DNA from: CAWAHD01 sp963781785
GTDB taxonomy: Bacteria; Planctomycetota; Planctomycetia; Isosphaerales; Isosphaeraceae
DNA: 64,000 nt
Reading direction: 5' to 3'
Assembly: GCA_963781785.1 (NCBI GenBank)
Contig: CAWAHD010000002.1
Span: forward strand, 1,612,001-1,676,000
Notes under the pieces: model-generated
What the model was told of the DNA's origin: nothing
The model's database searches: none
The model's input: the letters and a program-made list of their open reading frames with translations, nothing else
Position numbers and translations under genes: made by a program
Shown: piece by piece, positions 9,263-18,595 of the stretch
How the letters are laid out: each line of letters begins with the position of its first letter
Position numbering within the stretch: the first letter of the stretch is position 1

Positions 9263-9305
9263 GTCCTAACCCCAAGTCCCGCTCGCCGCCGAGAACGCCA
9301 TTCCG

Positions 9306-9333
9306 CGAGAGGAAACCACGACTTTTCCTCTCG
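9306..9333 (+). terminator. Hairpin after the YCII gene
   Basis: The arms CGAGAGGAAA (9306-9315) and TTTCCTCTCG (9324-9333) pair perfectly over ten bases around an eight-base loop. No T-run follows, so it could be a rho-independent-like terminator or an RNA-stabilising hairpin. Position just after a stop codon favours termination. Confidence 0.6.
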
Positions 9334-9493
9334 TCTCTCCGCAAGCGATTGAGCTTGCCCGACTGGAACACGAAAAGCGGTCTCTGGCGGCACGAATCAA
9401 GCAACTGACCAGTCAGGCCATTTTACGAAGGTTTCGACGACGGAGCAAAACCTCGGCTTGCGGCATGATGACCTGAAGCCGGCATTCGACGCT

Positions 9494-11069
9494 TCGGTCT
9501 ATCGACGAATGGCACTTAGATTTTCGATAAGACCTTTGAGCATTATCACGTTTGATCTCTCGCCGTCGGTCTCGTGAGGCGGTCGTAGTTTTTCGGCCTC
9601 CGTTTCGTCATGCGTGGCTCAAAGCGGTCTGGGCGATCCGCGACGCGGTGCGTGGCAATCGCATTCAGCAACAGCTGGTAGAGTTCCTGTCGGTGCTGGG
9701 TTCCACAGGTGGCCCTGGTGAGCAATCACGGGCTGAAAAGCCTCGAGGAGTTGAATCGTCGCCTTGAAACTGATGGATCGTGGTTGGACGCTAATTTGAC
9801 TGGCCGCCTGAGCCATGATCGTCCGGATCAGGTTGTAGGCCAGGACGTGCGTCCAGATCTCCTTGCGGACAAGTTCTGGCGTCTTGCAGCGTAACAGATC
9901 CATCTGCATCGTGATTTTGATCGACCTCAGATCGAGTTCCTCGTTCCAGCGAGCGCGATAGACCTGCGCGAGATCGTCCTTGGTGTACTCGTCGGCGTCC
10001 AGCAACGTCGTGGCGATGACGAGCCAGCGAACGCGAAAGCCAGGTCGCTCGATGCGGACGCGGCACTCTCGGACCACAAGGAACTCCGGGAGTGCGTCGT
10101 ACGTCTTCCGGTCGATCGAACGGGGTTTCCTCGGTTTCATCCATTTGACAATGTGATCATCTTTGCCGAGACGCTCTCCACGGCGAAAATCGGCCGTACG
10201 GTGTGATGTGAGGCGGAAGACGCAGTCGACGCCGCGCTGCTGGAGCATCACCATCTCGGTCCAGGCACACATCAAGCGATCCGCCACCAGGACGTCGCCG
10301 CGGCGAAACATGCCCCACAACTTGCGCAGCATCCCCAGCTCGCTTTGGCCTTTCCCGGCGTAACGGCAGATCCCCAGCTTGAGGATCGCTCCACACGAGA
10401 GCGAAATGATGGCCCCAATCCGCGCGACCGGGAACGCCGTGCCCGGCTTTCTGATTGTAGGTCAGAGGGTATTCCTTGCGGTTCTCCGCGGTGTCGGGCA
10501 TGGAGACCGTCGAGCCATCGAACAGATATACGCGGCGGCCCTTCCACAGCCATCGTGCGTCGGCGCTGGCGTCTAGGTTTCGCCCCACCAGGCGGGCCAC
10601 GGCTGAGAAGAATCGTTCCGGCAGCCGCTTTCTCGCCTGGCAATAGGCCCCCGTCTCCGAGCTGCACGGCCTCAGACCCTGCGAGACGCGATGGGCGATC
10701 AACCGGGCCACCGCGGCACGGCAGGAGTGGTCGGCGCTGAGAACTTGTCCCAGGAACACCCACAGCGTCACCAGCGGCGTGAAGATCCTGTCGTTCCAGC
10801 GGACTCCGATCTTTTTCGAGGACATGTGAGAAGCACTCTGCCGAAAGGACCTCGGTGAAGGGGAGACGTCCTTCTTGAAGAAATTGCTGTCTGAGGAAAG
10901 TCGACCTGTTGACGAAATCGTCCTTGACGGCAAAGTCGCATCTCACCGGCCTCCTTGCCTGTGATGGAAGTTCGATTCCTACCATCAATGTCGGAAGGCC
11001 AGAAACTGCCGATCCCTTTTTCTCAAAAAGGGTTCCGACAAATCTACGTGCCATTCGTCGATCGACCGA
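9494..11069 (-). mobile_element. IS4-family insertion sequence, decayed
   Basis: The ends are long inverted repeats. The left end, 9494-9523, begins TCGGTCTATCGACGAATGGC. The right end, 11040-11069, is its reverse complement with two mismatches in 30. Between them is one IS4-type transposase frame broken by two frameshifts, both an extra A in short A runs. The element is about 1.58 kb, a normal IS4 size. No clear target duplication is visible. It separates the YCII gene from the tetR/nmrA pair. Confidence 0.82.
9619..10985 (-). pseudogene. IS4-family transposase with two frameshifts
   Basis: Three frames join to one protein. The N-terminus ('FVNRSTFLRQQFLQEGRLPF', 'VLSAECFSHVLEK') changes frame in an A5 run at about 10814. 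The middle ('IGVRWNDRIFTPLVTLWVFL', 'WLWKGRRVYLFDGSTVSMPD') changes frame in an A3 run at about 10458. The C-terminus ('RRGDVLVADRLMCAWTEMVM', 'VYRARWNEELDLRSIKI') finishes the DDE transposase. The catalytic D residues are in 'FDGSTVSMPD' and 'VLVADR', and the catalytic Glu is in 'YRARWNEELDLR'. Each shift needs one base removed, so it is not the -1 programmed frameshifting of IS elements. Either the copy is dead or the reads carry homopolymer errors. The start at 10985 is tentative. Confidence 0.82.
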
Positions 11070-11110
11070 CGCGCGCAAATGACCTGAGGATTCGCCGCGA
11101 GCGGAGCTCG

Positions 11111-11665
11111 TCAGCCAACGGCCAAGTTCATCTCGGCCTCCTTGAGAATCTTCGCCGACAACTTCGGGTCGGTTACGATCCGCGACATGGTCAGCGCACC
11201 AATCATCGTCGATACCGCGACCAGGGCACGCCGTCTGGCGGTAGCCGGCCGGGTCTTGCCGAACTGCCCGGCCATGATCTCGACAAGCTTCAGGAAGCCG
11301 GCGGTCGCCGCCGCGCGGGTCTTCTCATCGTTTCGGGCAAGTTCGCTGCCGATCGCGGACAGCGGGCATCCGGTGGCTGGATTGTCTCGGTGACGGGTCG
11401 AGAGGTACGCAGCCGCAGCCCCCCCCTTTTGAGAAGCCGCAGCAGCCAGCATTTCGAGGATCATCTTCACGGCCTCGGCACACGCCTCGGCGACGAGCTG
11501 GTCCTTCGACTCGAAGTGCTTGTAGAACCCGCCGTGGGTCAGGCCAGCGGCACTCATCAGGTCGTTCAGCCCGGTCGCGACGATTCCATTCTTGCGGAAC
11601 TCTTCGCTGGCCGCCGTGACGATCCGTTTGCGGGTCTGCGCCGCTTCCTCTCTCGACTTCCTCAT
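11111..11665 (-). CDS. TetR/AcrR-family transcriptional repressor
   Basis: 184 residues. The N-terminal HTH has the family pattern: 'RIVTAASEEFRKNGIVATGL', 'LMSAAGLTHGGFYKHFESKD'. The C-terminal ligand domain is helical, with 'RDNPATGCPLSAIGSELAR', as in the TetR group with a C-terminal domain like that of YxaF/LmrA regulators. It is transcribed away from the nmrA-like gene at 11782, with 116 bases between them. It most likely represses that gene, and itself, until a small electrophile or drug-like ligand binds. The ligand is unknown. Confidence 0.92.
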   Translation of the reverse strand: MRKSREEAAQTRKRIVTAASEEFRKNGIVATGLNDLMSAAGLTHGGFYKHFESKDQLVAEACAEAVKMILEMLAAAASQKGGAAAAYLSTRHRDNPATGCPLSAIGSELARNDEKTRAAATAGFLKLVEIMAGQFGKTRPATARRRALVAVSTMIGALTMSRIVTDPKLSAKILKEAEMNLAVG

Positions 11666-11707
11666 GACGTGGACGTGGCTCCCGGGCAGAAATCGTTTGG
11701 ATTTCAG

Positions 11708-11736
11708 TTGACATCCAAGTTCACGCCGCTTACCAT
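11708..11736 (+). promoter_or_regulatory. Candidate promoter and operator of the nmrA-like gene
   Basis: TTGACA at 11708-11713 and TACCAT at 11731-11736 are 17 bases apart, a good sigma-70-type arrangement. An imperfect inverted repeat, TGACATCC (11709-11716) and GGATGTCG (11739-11746), frames the -10 region and overlaps the -35 box, which is where a TetR repressor would be expected to bind. A ribosome site GAGGGAGA precedes the ATG at 11782. Read by eye only. Confidence 0.45.
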
Positions 11737-11781
11737 TCGGATGTCGATGATAATCTTAACCGGCTCTGAGGGAGATTTCAA

Positions 11782-12666
11782 ATGATTCAGGGCAAAGTCC
11801 TAGTCACGGGCGCGACGGGCGACACCGGCCGGGCGACGATCGATGAATTACTGGCCCGCGGCCACAGGGTCCGGGCGCTGGCCCACGGGCAGGATGACAG
11901 GTCGAAGAGGCTCCACGAGCGGGGTGTCGAGGTCGTCTACGGCGATCTGCTCGACTTCGGCCAGGTCCGCGCCGCGCTGAGCGGAGTGCAGCGGGCCTAC
12001 TTCGTCTACCCCATCCGCCCCGGCATTCTTCAGGCAACGACGTATTTCGCCCAAGCCGCCAAGGAGGCTGGCGTCGATGGCATCGTGAACATGTCGCAGA
12101 AATCCGCTCGGGAGGATGCCAAGAGCCACGCCGCGACCGATCACTGGCTCTCGGAGCGGGTCTTCGACTGGTCGGGGCTGACGACCGCCCACATCCGGCC
12201 GACCTACTTCGCCGAGTGGCTGCTGTACTTGGCCCCGATGATCAGGGCCGGCCTGCTCCACGTGCCGTTCGGCACCGGCAAGCACGCCCCGATCGCCGCC
12301 GAGGACCAGGGCCGCGTCATCGCCGGCATCCTGGAGGACGCCGCTGCCCACAAGGGAAAGATCTATCCCCTCTTCGGCCCGGTCGAATACACATACCGCG
12401 AGACGGCGCAGGTTCTCAGCCGGGTACTCGGCAAGGACGTCCAATACAAGCAGGTGGACTTCGAGGAGTTCAGCCGGGCCCTGCAGGCGAGCGGGAAGAA
12501 TGCGGGCCGCGAGAATTCCTTTCTGTTCCAGCATCTCAGAGAGGTCGCGATCGACCACCAGAATGGCATCTTCGCTGGCACGAACGACCTGGTCGAGAAG
12601 CTTGGCGGACGCCCGCTCATGACACTCGAGGCGTTCATCGAGAAGCATCGTGCGGCCTTCGCCTGA
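11782..12666 (+). CDS. NmrA-like NAD(P)-binding oxidoreductase
   Basis: 294 residues. The Rossmann glycine motif is at the N-terminus (VLVTGATGDTGRATIDEL), with a basic residue after the second strand ('VRALAHGQDDRSKRL'), which favours NADP(H). 'YGDLLDFGQVRAALSGVQRA' and 'GIVNMSQKSAREDAKSHAAT' follow the NmrA/atypical SDR layout; the usual SDR YxxxK is not obvious. The proteins sense redox state or reduce quinone-like compounds. The divergent tetR gene and the promoter between them suggest that it is induced by a compound it detoxifies. The substrate is unknown. Confidence 0.88.
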   Translation: MIQGKVLVTGATGDTGRATIDELLARGHRVRALAHGQDDRSKRLHERGVEVVYGDLLDFGQVRAALSGVQRAYFVYPIRPGILQATTYFAQAAKEAGVDGIVNMSQKSAREDAKSHAATDHWLSERVFDWSGLTTAHIRPTYFAEWLLYLAPMIRAGLLHVPFGTGKHAPIAAEDQGRVIAGILEDAAAHKGKIYPLFGPVEYTYRETAQVLSRVLGKDVQYKQVDFEEFSRALQASGKNAGRENSFLFQHLREVAIDHQNGIFAGTNDLVEKLGGRPLMTLEAFIEKHRAAFA

Positions 12667-12966
12667 ACTCCGAGCCCCGCGCATGTTCCGGGCCCAGCGG
12701 GGGGTGACGCCTGCGCCTTTCGACGGCATCGCGGGGGGCGTGGTTCGACGAGATCGAATCGGCCCAGGCCGGGCTTTGCCACGACGAGTGGGCCGCCGTC
12801 GTCGCCCAGGACGACGAGCGCTTCCATGCGAGTGTCGACCTGAACGAGCTCGGCCCTGATTGCGCAGGCCGAATCTGAGAGAATGGATCATTCCGGGCCC
12901 CGGTGCGCCTGAGTTTGCGCGGATGGCGGCGATTACTGTATGAGGTACGTCGTGGACGAGGTGATC
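12667..12966. other. Intergenic region with a possible gene remnant
   Basis: A short plus-strand open stretch at about 12739-12880 reads 'AWFDEIESAQAGLCHDEWAA' and 'DDERFHASVDLNEL' before a stop, with no start codon or ribosome site. It looks protein-like but is not recognised, and may be the tail of a lost gene. The last part is the leader of the sigma gene. Confidence 0.3.
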
Positions 12967-13509
12967 ATGGGTTCGGATCGCTATCGCTCGTACCTGCGGC
13001 TGCTGGCCGAGGCTCAGCTCGGCAGGGGCCGACGGCCGGGAATCGAGCCGTCGGACATTGTTCAGCAGACCCTGCTGGACGCCCACAAGGACCGCGATCG
13101 CTTCCGAGGTCGTAGCGAAGCCGAACGTCTCGCATGGCTCCGTCGCTTGCTGGCGTGCAACCTTGCCGACGCGGCCCGCGCCCTGGCCCGCGCCAAGCGG
13201 GATGATGCCCGGGTGCGATCGCTGGAAGAGGCTCTCGACGAATCCTCGGCCCGTCTGGAGCATTGGCTGGCCGCCGACCAGTCGTCCCCCTCCGAGCAGG
13301 CCGAGCGCAACGAGTCGCTCGTCCGCCTCGCCGATGCCCTGGCCCAGCTGCCCGAGGACAACCGCCGGGCCCTGGTGATGCGGCACTGCCAGGGATCGAG
13401 CCTCGCCGAGATCAGCGCCGAACTCGGGCGCACGCCGCAGGCCATCGCCGGCCTGCTCAAGCGAGGCCTGGCGCAGTTGCGAGATCTCATACCAGCCGAT
13501 GGGGAGTGA
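12967..13509 (+). CDS. ECF-family RNA polymerase sigma factor
   Basis: The ATG at 12967 (MGSDRYRSYLRLLAEAQL) gives 180 residues; an in-frame ATG at 12940 is the alternative. Region 2 has 'EPSDIVQQTLLDAHKDRDRF' and 'AWLRRLLACNLADAAR'. Region 4 has 'LAQLPEDNRRALVMRHCQG' and 'IAGLLKRGLAQLRDL'. This is the planctomycete ECF type usually paired with a kinase gene, and the kinase starts five bases after the stop. The partial gene at the end of the window (63791) is of the same type. Confidence 0.92.
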   Translation: MGSDRYRSYLRLLAEAQLGRGRRPGIEPSDIVQQTLLDAHKDRDRFRGRSEAERLAWLRRLLACNLADAARALARAKRDDARVRSLEEALDESSARLEHWLAADQSSPSEQAERNESLVRLADALAQLPEDNRRALVMRHCQGSSLAEISAELGRTPQAIAGLLKRGLAQLRDLIPADGE

Positions 13510-13514
13510 GTGCC

Positions 13515-15168
13515 ATGGCCGACGAGGATCGCGAGCAGAGGCTCGATCAAGTGATTGCCGACTACCTCGCCGCCCAGGACGCCGGCATTGCCCCTGCCCG
13601 TGACGCGCTCCTGGCCGCCCATCCCGACCTGGCCGAAGACCTGCGGTCCTTCTTCCGCGAGCACGACCGCCTCGGGCGGCTGGCGGCACCGCTCCGAGCC
13701 GGAGTCGAGCCGACTCCATCGAGAGAGTCCGAATCGACCCTGGGCTCGACCATCTCGTCGTCGAGCCCATTCCAAGGAACGATCGACTACGACGCGGAGC
13801 GCGGCGCAGACGCCACCCGACGCCACGATGTTCGCGCCGCCCGGCGGGAACGGTGCTCCCATGAGACGCGGATCCACCGTCCGCTACTTCGGTGATTACG
13901 AGATCCAGAAAGAGGTGGGTCGCGGCGGCATGGGCGTCGTCTACAAGGCCCGCCAGGTCAGCCTCAACCGGCCGGTCGCACTCAAGATGATCAAGGCGGG
14001 CGTGCTCGCCGACGATGCCGAGCTGCGCCGATTCCACAACGAGGCCAAGGCCGTCGCGCTGCTCGACCACCCCGGCATCGTTTCGGTCTACGAGGTCGGC
14101 GAGCACGACGGCCAGTGTTACTTGAGCATGAAGCTCATCGACGGCGGCAATCTCGGCGATCAGATCGCCTCGTTCCGGGACAATCCCCGGGCCGCCGTGA
14201 CCATGATGATCGAGGCGGCCGAAGCCGTTCAACACGCCCACATGCGGGGCATTCTCCACCGCGATTTGAAGCCGGCGAACATCCTCATCGACGCGGTGGG
14301 TCACCTGCACATCACCGACTTCGGCCTGGCCAAGTTGATGGAATCCAACGTGGACATGACGGCCAGCGGCGCGATCATCGGCACGCCGGCCTACATGAGC
14401 CCCGAGCAGGCCGCCGGCCACCGCGGGAGGATGTCCCTGGCGACCGATGTTTACGGCCTGGGCGCGATCTTTTACGCCCTGTTGACCGGCAAGTCTCCGT
14501 TTGGCGGCGACAACGTGATCGAGACGCTCGAGGCCGTGCGGAACCGTCCGCCGGAAGTGCCGAGGAAGCGAAACGCCAGCATTCCGCGCGACCTGGAGTT
14601 GATCTGCCTGAAGTGCCTGGAGAAGAACCCGGCCGATCGCTACCCCACGGCCGGAGCGCTCGTGGACGACCTGCGGCGATGGGCGGCCGGCGAGCCGGTG
14701 AGCGTCCGCGCGGCCGGCATCGCCGAGAGGGTGGCGAAATGGGCGCGGCGGAAGCCGACGCTGGCCGCCGCGTATACCCTCGGGTTGCTATCACTGCTGT
14801 TCGGCGGGCTGGGCGGCGCGGCCGCGTGGCAGTGGCGTACCGCCGCACGGGCGCGTGATGTTGCTGCGACGGCCAGAGAGGCCACTGGACGACTCAACGT
14901 CCAGCTCCGTCGTGCCCTCGATGAGCAGAAGCGACTGGTCGACCGGCTCGAGCAGCTCGCCAACGAAAAGACCACCTTGGCCGAACGCGCCGGGACGGCC
15001 CGGGATAGCCTGGTTGCGATGATCAACGACCTCGTCAACCAGGTAGCCTCGGATCCGAATCGCTCGCTGTCGGAAGCAGTGCTGACACGCAAGCTGAACG
15101 AGCTCAGCGAGAAAACGAAGATCGAATTCGATCGAGTGTTCGATATGATTGAGATGCTTGGCGATTAA
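13515..15168 (+). pseudogene. Ser/Thr protein kinase, frameshifted near 13815
   Basis: The ATG at 13515 starts a typical N-terminus for sigma-linked planctomycete kinases ('DQVIADYLAAQDAGIAPARD', 'AHPDLAEDLRSFFREHDRL'). At about 13800-13830 the frame must move by one base to continue into the kinase domain: 'VGRGGMGVVYKARQVSLNRP', HRDLKPANILI, DFGLA, 'GTPAYMSPEQ'. A membrane helix ('YTLGLLSLLFGGLGGAAAW') and a coiled coil follow ('LDEQKRLVDRLEQLANEKTT'). The protein ends after about 550 residues, without the WD40 or TPR repeats of many relatives. The single shift could be a sequencing indel. It forms an operon with the sigma gene upstream. Confidence 0.85.
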
Positions 15169-16460
15169 TGACCGATCGTCCGACAACTCCGCCCATTCCG
15201 GTTTCCAGGTGTGACCCCGCCTTCTGCGTATAACGACGCAGCCGCGCGAACTGAAACCTGTCCTGGCGCCGGGACGACTCGACGAATTCCTCGGCAAGCA
15301 AGCCTTGGTTCAGCCGCGCACATCGCATTGGCATCGCGTAGAAAGCGCTACAATTGCGCCCTTGGTCACCACAGGCGAAGGAAGTGGGCGGCAGCTACTG
15401 AATAGACGAACGCTTTTGACCGTTGGTTCTTTTCTATCTGCAATCGCAAGGCCACAGGCGGGGCGAGCAAGGAAGCGATAGGGAGCCATCTTTTCAGTTG
15501 GCTCATCTCGGCCGGCCAAAGACAGAGGAAGTAATAAACCCGGGTTACGGACTCCGCGCTCTATCGAAACTCCGAGCTTATCGAGCCTTACACATTCGAC
15601 TGCGTCAAGCAGAGGATCAACCGACGCTAGCATACGCTCCAAGACGGCCAGTCCGTGGAATCATCGGTCGCTCGATGACGGTCGAAGAATACCGTGAACG
15701 ATCGGCTCGACCGGCTCAGGGCCACGATCGCCGAGCTGGGCTAAGAGGCCGTCGTGGAAGACCTGTCATCGCCCGACCTCATCGGCGGCGAAGACTCGCT
15801 GCTGGCTTCTGACGATAATGGAGAGCGGGTGCCCAAATCCGAAACGTTGGAAACGAAGGCTGTCGTGTAGAGAACTGGCAGGCCCGCCTGAAGAGGCTGA
15901 GAGGTGGCCGCCTGCTGGGACGATTCTTGGCGGGCAGTCGCGAGCACGTACTTTCGCAGAGCGAGAGACGACAATCGATGCACGTACTTTCGCGGGAGCG
16001 AAAGGCGACGATCGAGTTCGCCGCACGTTTGGGAGTGCACTACCTAACCGATCTCGGCGGATGCCCCGGGCGATCAAGCGACTCGACGCAAATTCCTTGC
16101 GTTCGTCGACTCGACTTCGCGCCGAAACGGCCGTCAACACCGCCCGCCGTTCCCATTCCAACGATTGGGTGAATTTCCCTTTCCCGATTCGTTCGCTTCG
16201 CGCGCCGCCGTCGAGACGCGATTAAGTGGCACGGGTCAACCATAGTCCGTGGCGCTGCGGCTCGTCACCGGGGCTCCGGTGCGATCGACAATGCCTGGTC
16301 CAGAAGGCGCCGAGGACGCAGAATAGCCTTCGGCGCGAGATCCGAGGTGGCCGTATGTCGAGATCTGTGCTAAACGATCATCGGCAGATTGGCTATACTT
16401 CGTCACTTGGCGGTGGGCATTCAGAATTTGGCGCTCGGGCGCCAACGCAGGGCAACAATC
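15169..16460. other. Long intergenic region, no gene recognised
   Basis: Nearly 1.3 kb with only short open frames of biased composition and no domains. It contains a pair of about 35-base direct repeats at 15944-16015, listed separately. The final 80 bases hold the leader of the ATPase gene. A gene may have been lost here, but no recognisable remnant is left. Confidence 0.5.
15944..16015. repeat. Direct repeat of about 35 bases, each copy with a hairpin
   Basis: Copy 1 (15944-15978) and copy 2 (15980-16015) both begin GCACGTACTTTCGC and end ACAATCGA or ACGATCGA. The middle of copy 2 can fold: CTTTCGC, loop GGGA, GCGAAAG. It resembles short palindromic repeats that I recall from planctomycete intergenic DNA. 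Function is unknown. Confidence 0.7.
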
Positions 16461-17762
16461 ATGATAAAGACATTAAGACTCCGTAACTTCAAGAACTTCG
16501 AAGAGGCTAGCCTTCGAGTGGGCCCGCTGACGATCCTTATCGGAGCGAATGCGACCGGCAAGAGCAACATCCGGGATGCGTTTCGTTTCCTCCACGGGAT
16601 CGGCAGGGGATATAGCCTTGCTGAGATCTTGGGCGAGAAATATGTGGGTGGCGAACGAGTCTGGAGTGGCATTCGCGGCGGCACGAGAGAGGTGGCCTAC
16701 GACGGATCTGATTCCTTCACGATTGCCGTCGACATGGAAATCGATGCGCTGAGAGCGAAGCAAACGGTAACGTGGCAGGTCAGTTATTCGACCGAGGTCA
16801 AGTTAAGGAGTCCGCCAGACAAACCTCCTCGGATATACGATGAGTTTTTCGGCTCTGGGAAGTCCAAGTTGTTCCAAATCAAGGGACGGCCCGATAAGAA
16901 TACGTTGAAGGCGGCCTTTTGGAGGCAGAAGGGCGTAAAAGGAGCGCATCCTCCTTCGAGGTCGTATTTCTCGGGAACGCCCGTGGTCTGCCAGGTCGCG
17001 GAAGACGAAGAGCCGAAGATTCGGGTCGCGAGGAACTGGTCTCGCAGGCTGATGCGAAGGCTGGAATCACTCCGTTTCCTGGATCTGTCGCCGACACAGA
17101 TGCGAATTCCTTCGCTGCCGGGTCAGACTACCCTCGGGGATCGAGGTGAGAACCTGTCTTCCGTTCTCCTGGCCATCTGCGACGATGCATCGCGAAAGGA
17201 AACACTACTGGAATGGGTCCGCAAACTCACGCCCATGGACGTGGACGATTTGGACTTCGATCATGACGCGGCCGGGAGGATTCTCTTGATTTTGAAGGAA
17301 AGGAATGGCCGGGCCGTTTCTGCTGGGTGCGCATCAGATGGAACGCTCCGCTTCCTGGCGATCCTGGCCGCAATGTTCGGCCCCGCTCCGGCAGAGTTTT
17401 ACTTCATCGAAGAGCTCGAGAACGGCATCCACCCGACTCGATTGGGTCTGCTCATTGACTTGATCGAGTCGCAAACACGGCAGCGGGGAATTCAGGTCGT
17501 GGCGACGAGCCACTCGCCGCTATTACTCCAATTCCTGAGTCCTCAGTCACTCGAAAACGCCTCGATCGTGTACCGGCTCCCGGAGCACTCGGATGCTCGA
17601 ATCAAGCGAATTCTCGAGATCCCCGACGCGGCCCGGGTCATCAAGGAACAAAGTATTTCTGTGTTGCATGCCTCGAGTTGGTTCGAAGACATACTCGATT
17701 TCGCAGACGACGCCGTGTCGGAAGCCGCAGGAGCGACTGGCCCTGGACAACTCGGGCCTTGA
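16461..17762 (+). CDS. RecF/OLD-like AAA ATPase (AAA_21/COG4637 type), first gene of a two-gene module
   Basis: The ATG at 16461 (MIKTLRLRNFKNFEEASL) gives 433 residues. Walker A is GANATGKSN near residue 35. After a variable insertion come a signature-like SDGTLRFLAIL, Walker B FYFIEELENGIHP, and the H-loop ATSHSPLLL. This is the SMC-like head layout of predicted ATPases found in anti-phage systems (OLD, PARIS AriA, Gabija, Septu families). It lacks a fused nuclease. The next gene, 20 bases later, encodes a DUF4276/TOPRIM-like protein, so the pair could form a split OLD/PARIS-like effector. No defence activity is shown by sequence alone. Confidence 0.88.
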   Translation: MIKTLRLRNFKNFEEASLRVGPLTILIGANATGKSNIRDAFRFLHGIGRGYSLAEILGEKYVGGERVWSGIRGGTREVAYDGSDSFTIAVDMEIDALRAKQTVTWQVSYSTEVKLRSPPDKPPRIYDEFFGSGKSKLFQIKGRPDKNTLKAAFWRQKGVKGAHPPSRSYFSGTPVVCQVAEDEEPKIRVARNWSRRLMRRLESLRFLDLSPTQMRIPSLPGQTTLGDRGENLSSVLLAICDDASRKETLLEWVRKLTPMDVDDLDFDHDAAGRILLILKERNGRAVSAGCASDGTLRFLAILAAMFGPAPAEFYFIEELENGIHPTRLGLLIDLIESQTRQRGIQVVATSHSPLLLQFLSPQSLENASIVYRLPEHSDARIKRILEIPDAARVIKEQSISVLHASSWFEDILDFADDAVSEAAGATGPGQLGP

Positions 17763-17782
17763 GGCGAGAGCGGAGGATCGTG

Positions 17783-18388
17783 GTGAAGGTCTTGGTACTC
17801 GCCGAGGATTTCGTCAAGGACGAACATGTGCTGGCGCCCATCATACGGGCGATGATGACCGCGCTGGGGAGGCCGCAGGCCAAGGTCAAGGTTTGCAAGG
17901 ATCCTCGGTTTCACGGGACCGGCGAGGCGCTAAAGTGGGAGTTCATCAAGGAGGTGTTGGATCGGCACCGGGGAATGGTGGACCTGTTCGTACTCTGCGT
18001 TGATCGAGACGGCAATCCGCATCGTCGAACGGTCCTTGATCAACTCGAAATGCGAGCCAAAGCCGTCATCGGGGACAGTCGCGCCTTCCTGGCCGAAAAT
18101 GCGTGGCAGGAAGTCGAGGTCTGGCTGCTCGCCGGGCACGACCTCCCCAAAGATTGGACCTGGAAGCACATTCGGACCGAAGTCCACCCCAAGGAGCGGT
18201 ATTACCTCCCTTTCGCAGAGCGGCGTGGCGTGATCGACATGCCTGGCGAGGGTCGCGGGAAGCTCGCAGCCGAGGCAGCATCGCGGTACGACCGCATTCG
18301 CCAAAGGTGCAAGGAAGACGTGCACAACCTGGAGTCTCGCCTCAAAAGTTGGCTGGAGACCCGGCGAATCGAAAGCTCGTCAGCGTAG
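17783..18388 (+). CDS. DUF4276/TOPRIM-like protein, second gene of the ATPase module
   Basis: A GTG start at 17783 (MKVLVLAEDFVKDEHVLAP) follows GGAGG by six bases; the adjacent GTG at 17780 is possible. About 201 residues. The N-terminal strand with an acidic end ('VLVLAED') and the DxD pair in 'DLFVLCVDRDGNPHRR' fit a TOPRIM-type metal site, and 'AWQEVEVWLLAGHDLP' resembles the later conserved block of DUF4276. The gene follows the AAA ATPase gene closely. In systems such as PARIS or split OLD proteins, the small TOPRIM partner is the nuclease released or activated by the ATPase. That role here is inferred. Confidence 0.75.
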   Translation: MKVLVLAEDFVKDEHVLAPIIRAMMTALGRPQAKVKVCKDPRFHGTGEALKWEFIKEVLDRHRGMVDLFVLCVDRDGNPHRRTVLDQLEMRAKAVIGDSRAFLAENAWQEVEVWLLAGHDLPKDWTWKHIRTEVHPKERYYLPFAERRGVIDMPGEGRGKLAAEAASRYDRIRQRCKEDVHNLESRLKSWLETRRIESSSA

Positions 18389-18595
18389 CGAATCGGATTA
18401 TACCACGTCGAACGATGCACCTACCGGCGGTCTCACCCGATGCCGTGAGCGCACGTCCGGGTTTTGCCGAATAAGTCACAAGGAGCGGGCAGTGGAGCGG
18501 GGATTGGAGTGCCGGGCTCGGGGTCGCTAACGCCGACCCGCATGGCATGCCATTTGCACTCCAGGCCATCATCAATTGCATGGAGTCGGCTGAGC

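Noticed and set aside
8605..9393. 262-codon open frame on the minus strand
   Set aside because: It is antisense to the YCII gene and contains no domain.
10440..10820. Programmed -1 frameshifting in the IS4 transposase
   Set aside because: Both shifts need a base to be skipped (+1 direction), so they do not fit the -1 slippage of IS elements; extra A bases are simpler.
11848..14421. 857-codon open frame on the minus strand
   Set aside because: It lies antisense to the nmrA-like, sigma and kinase genes, has no recognisable domain and has biased composition. It is a mirror of GC-rich coding DNA.
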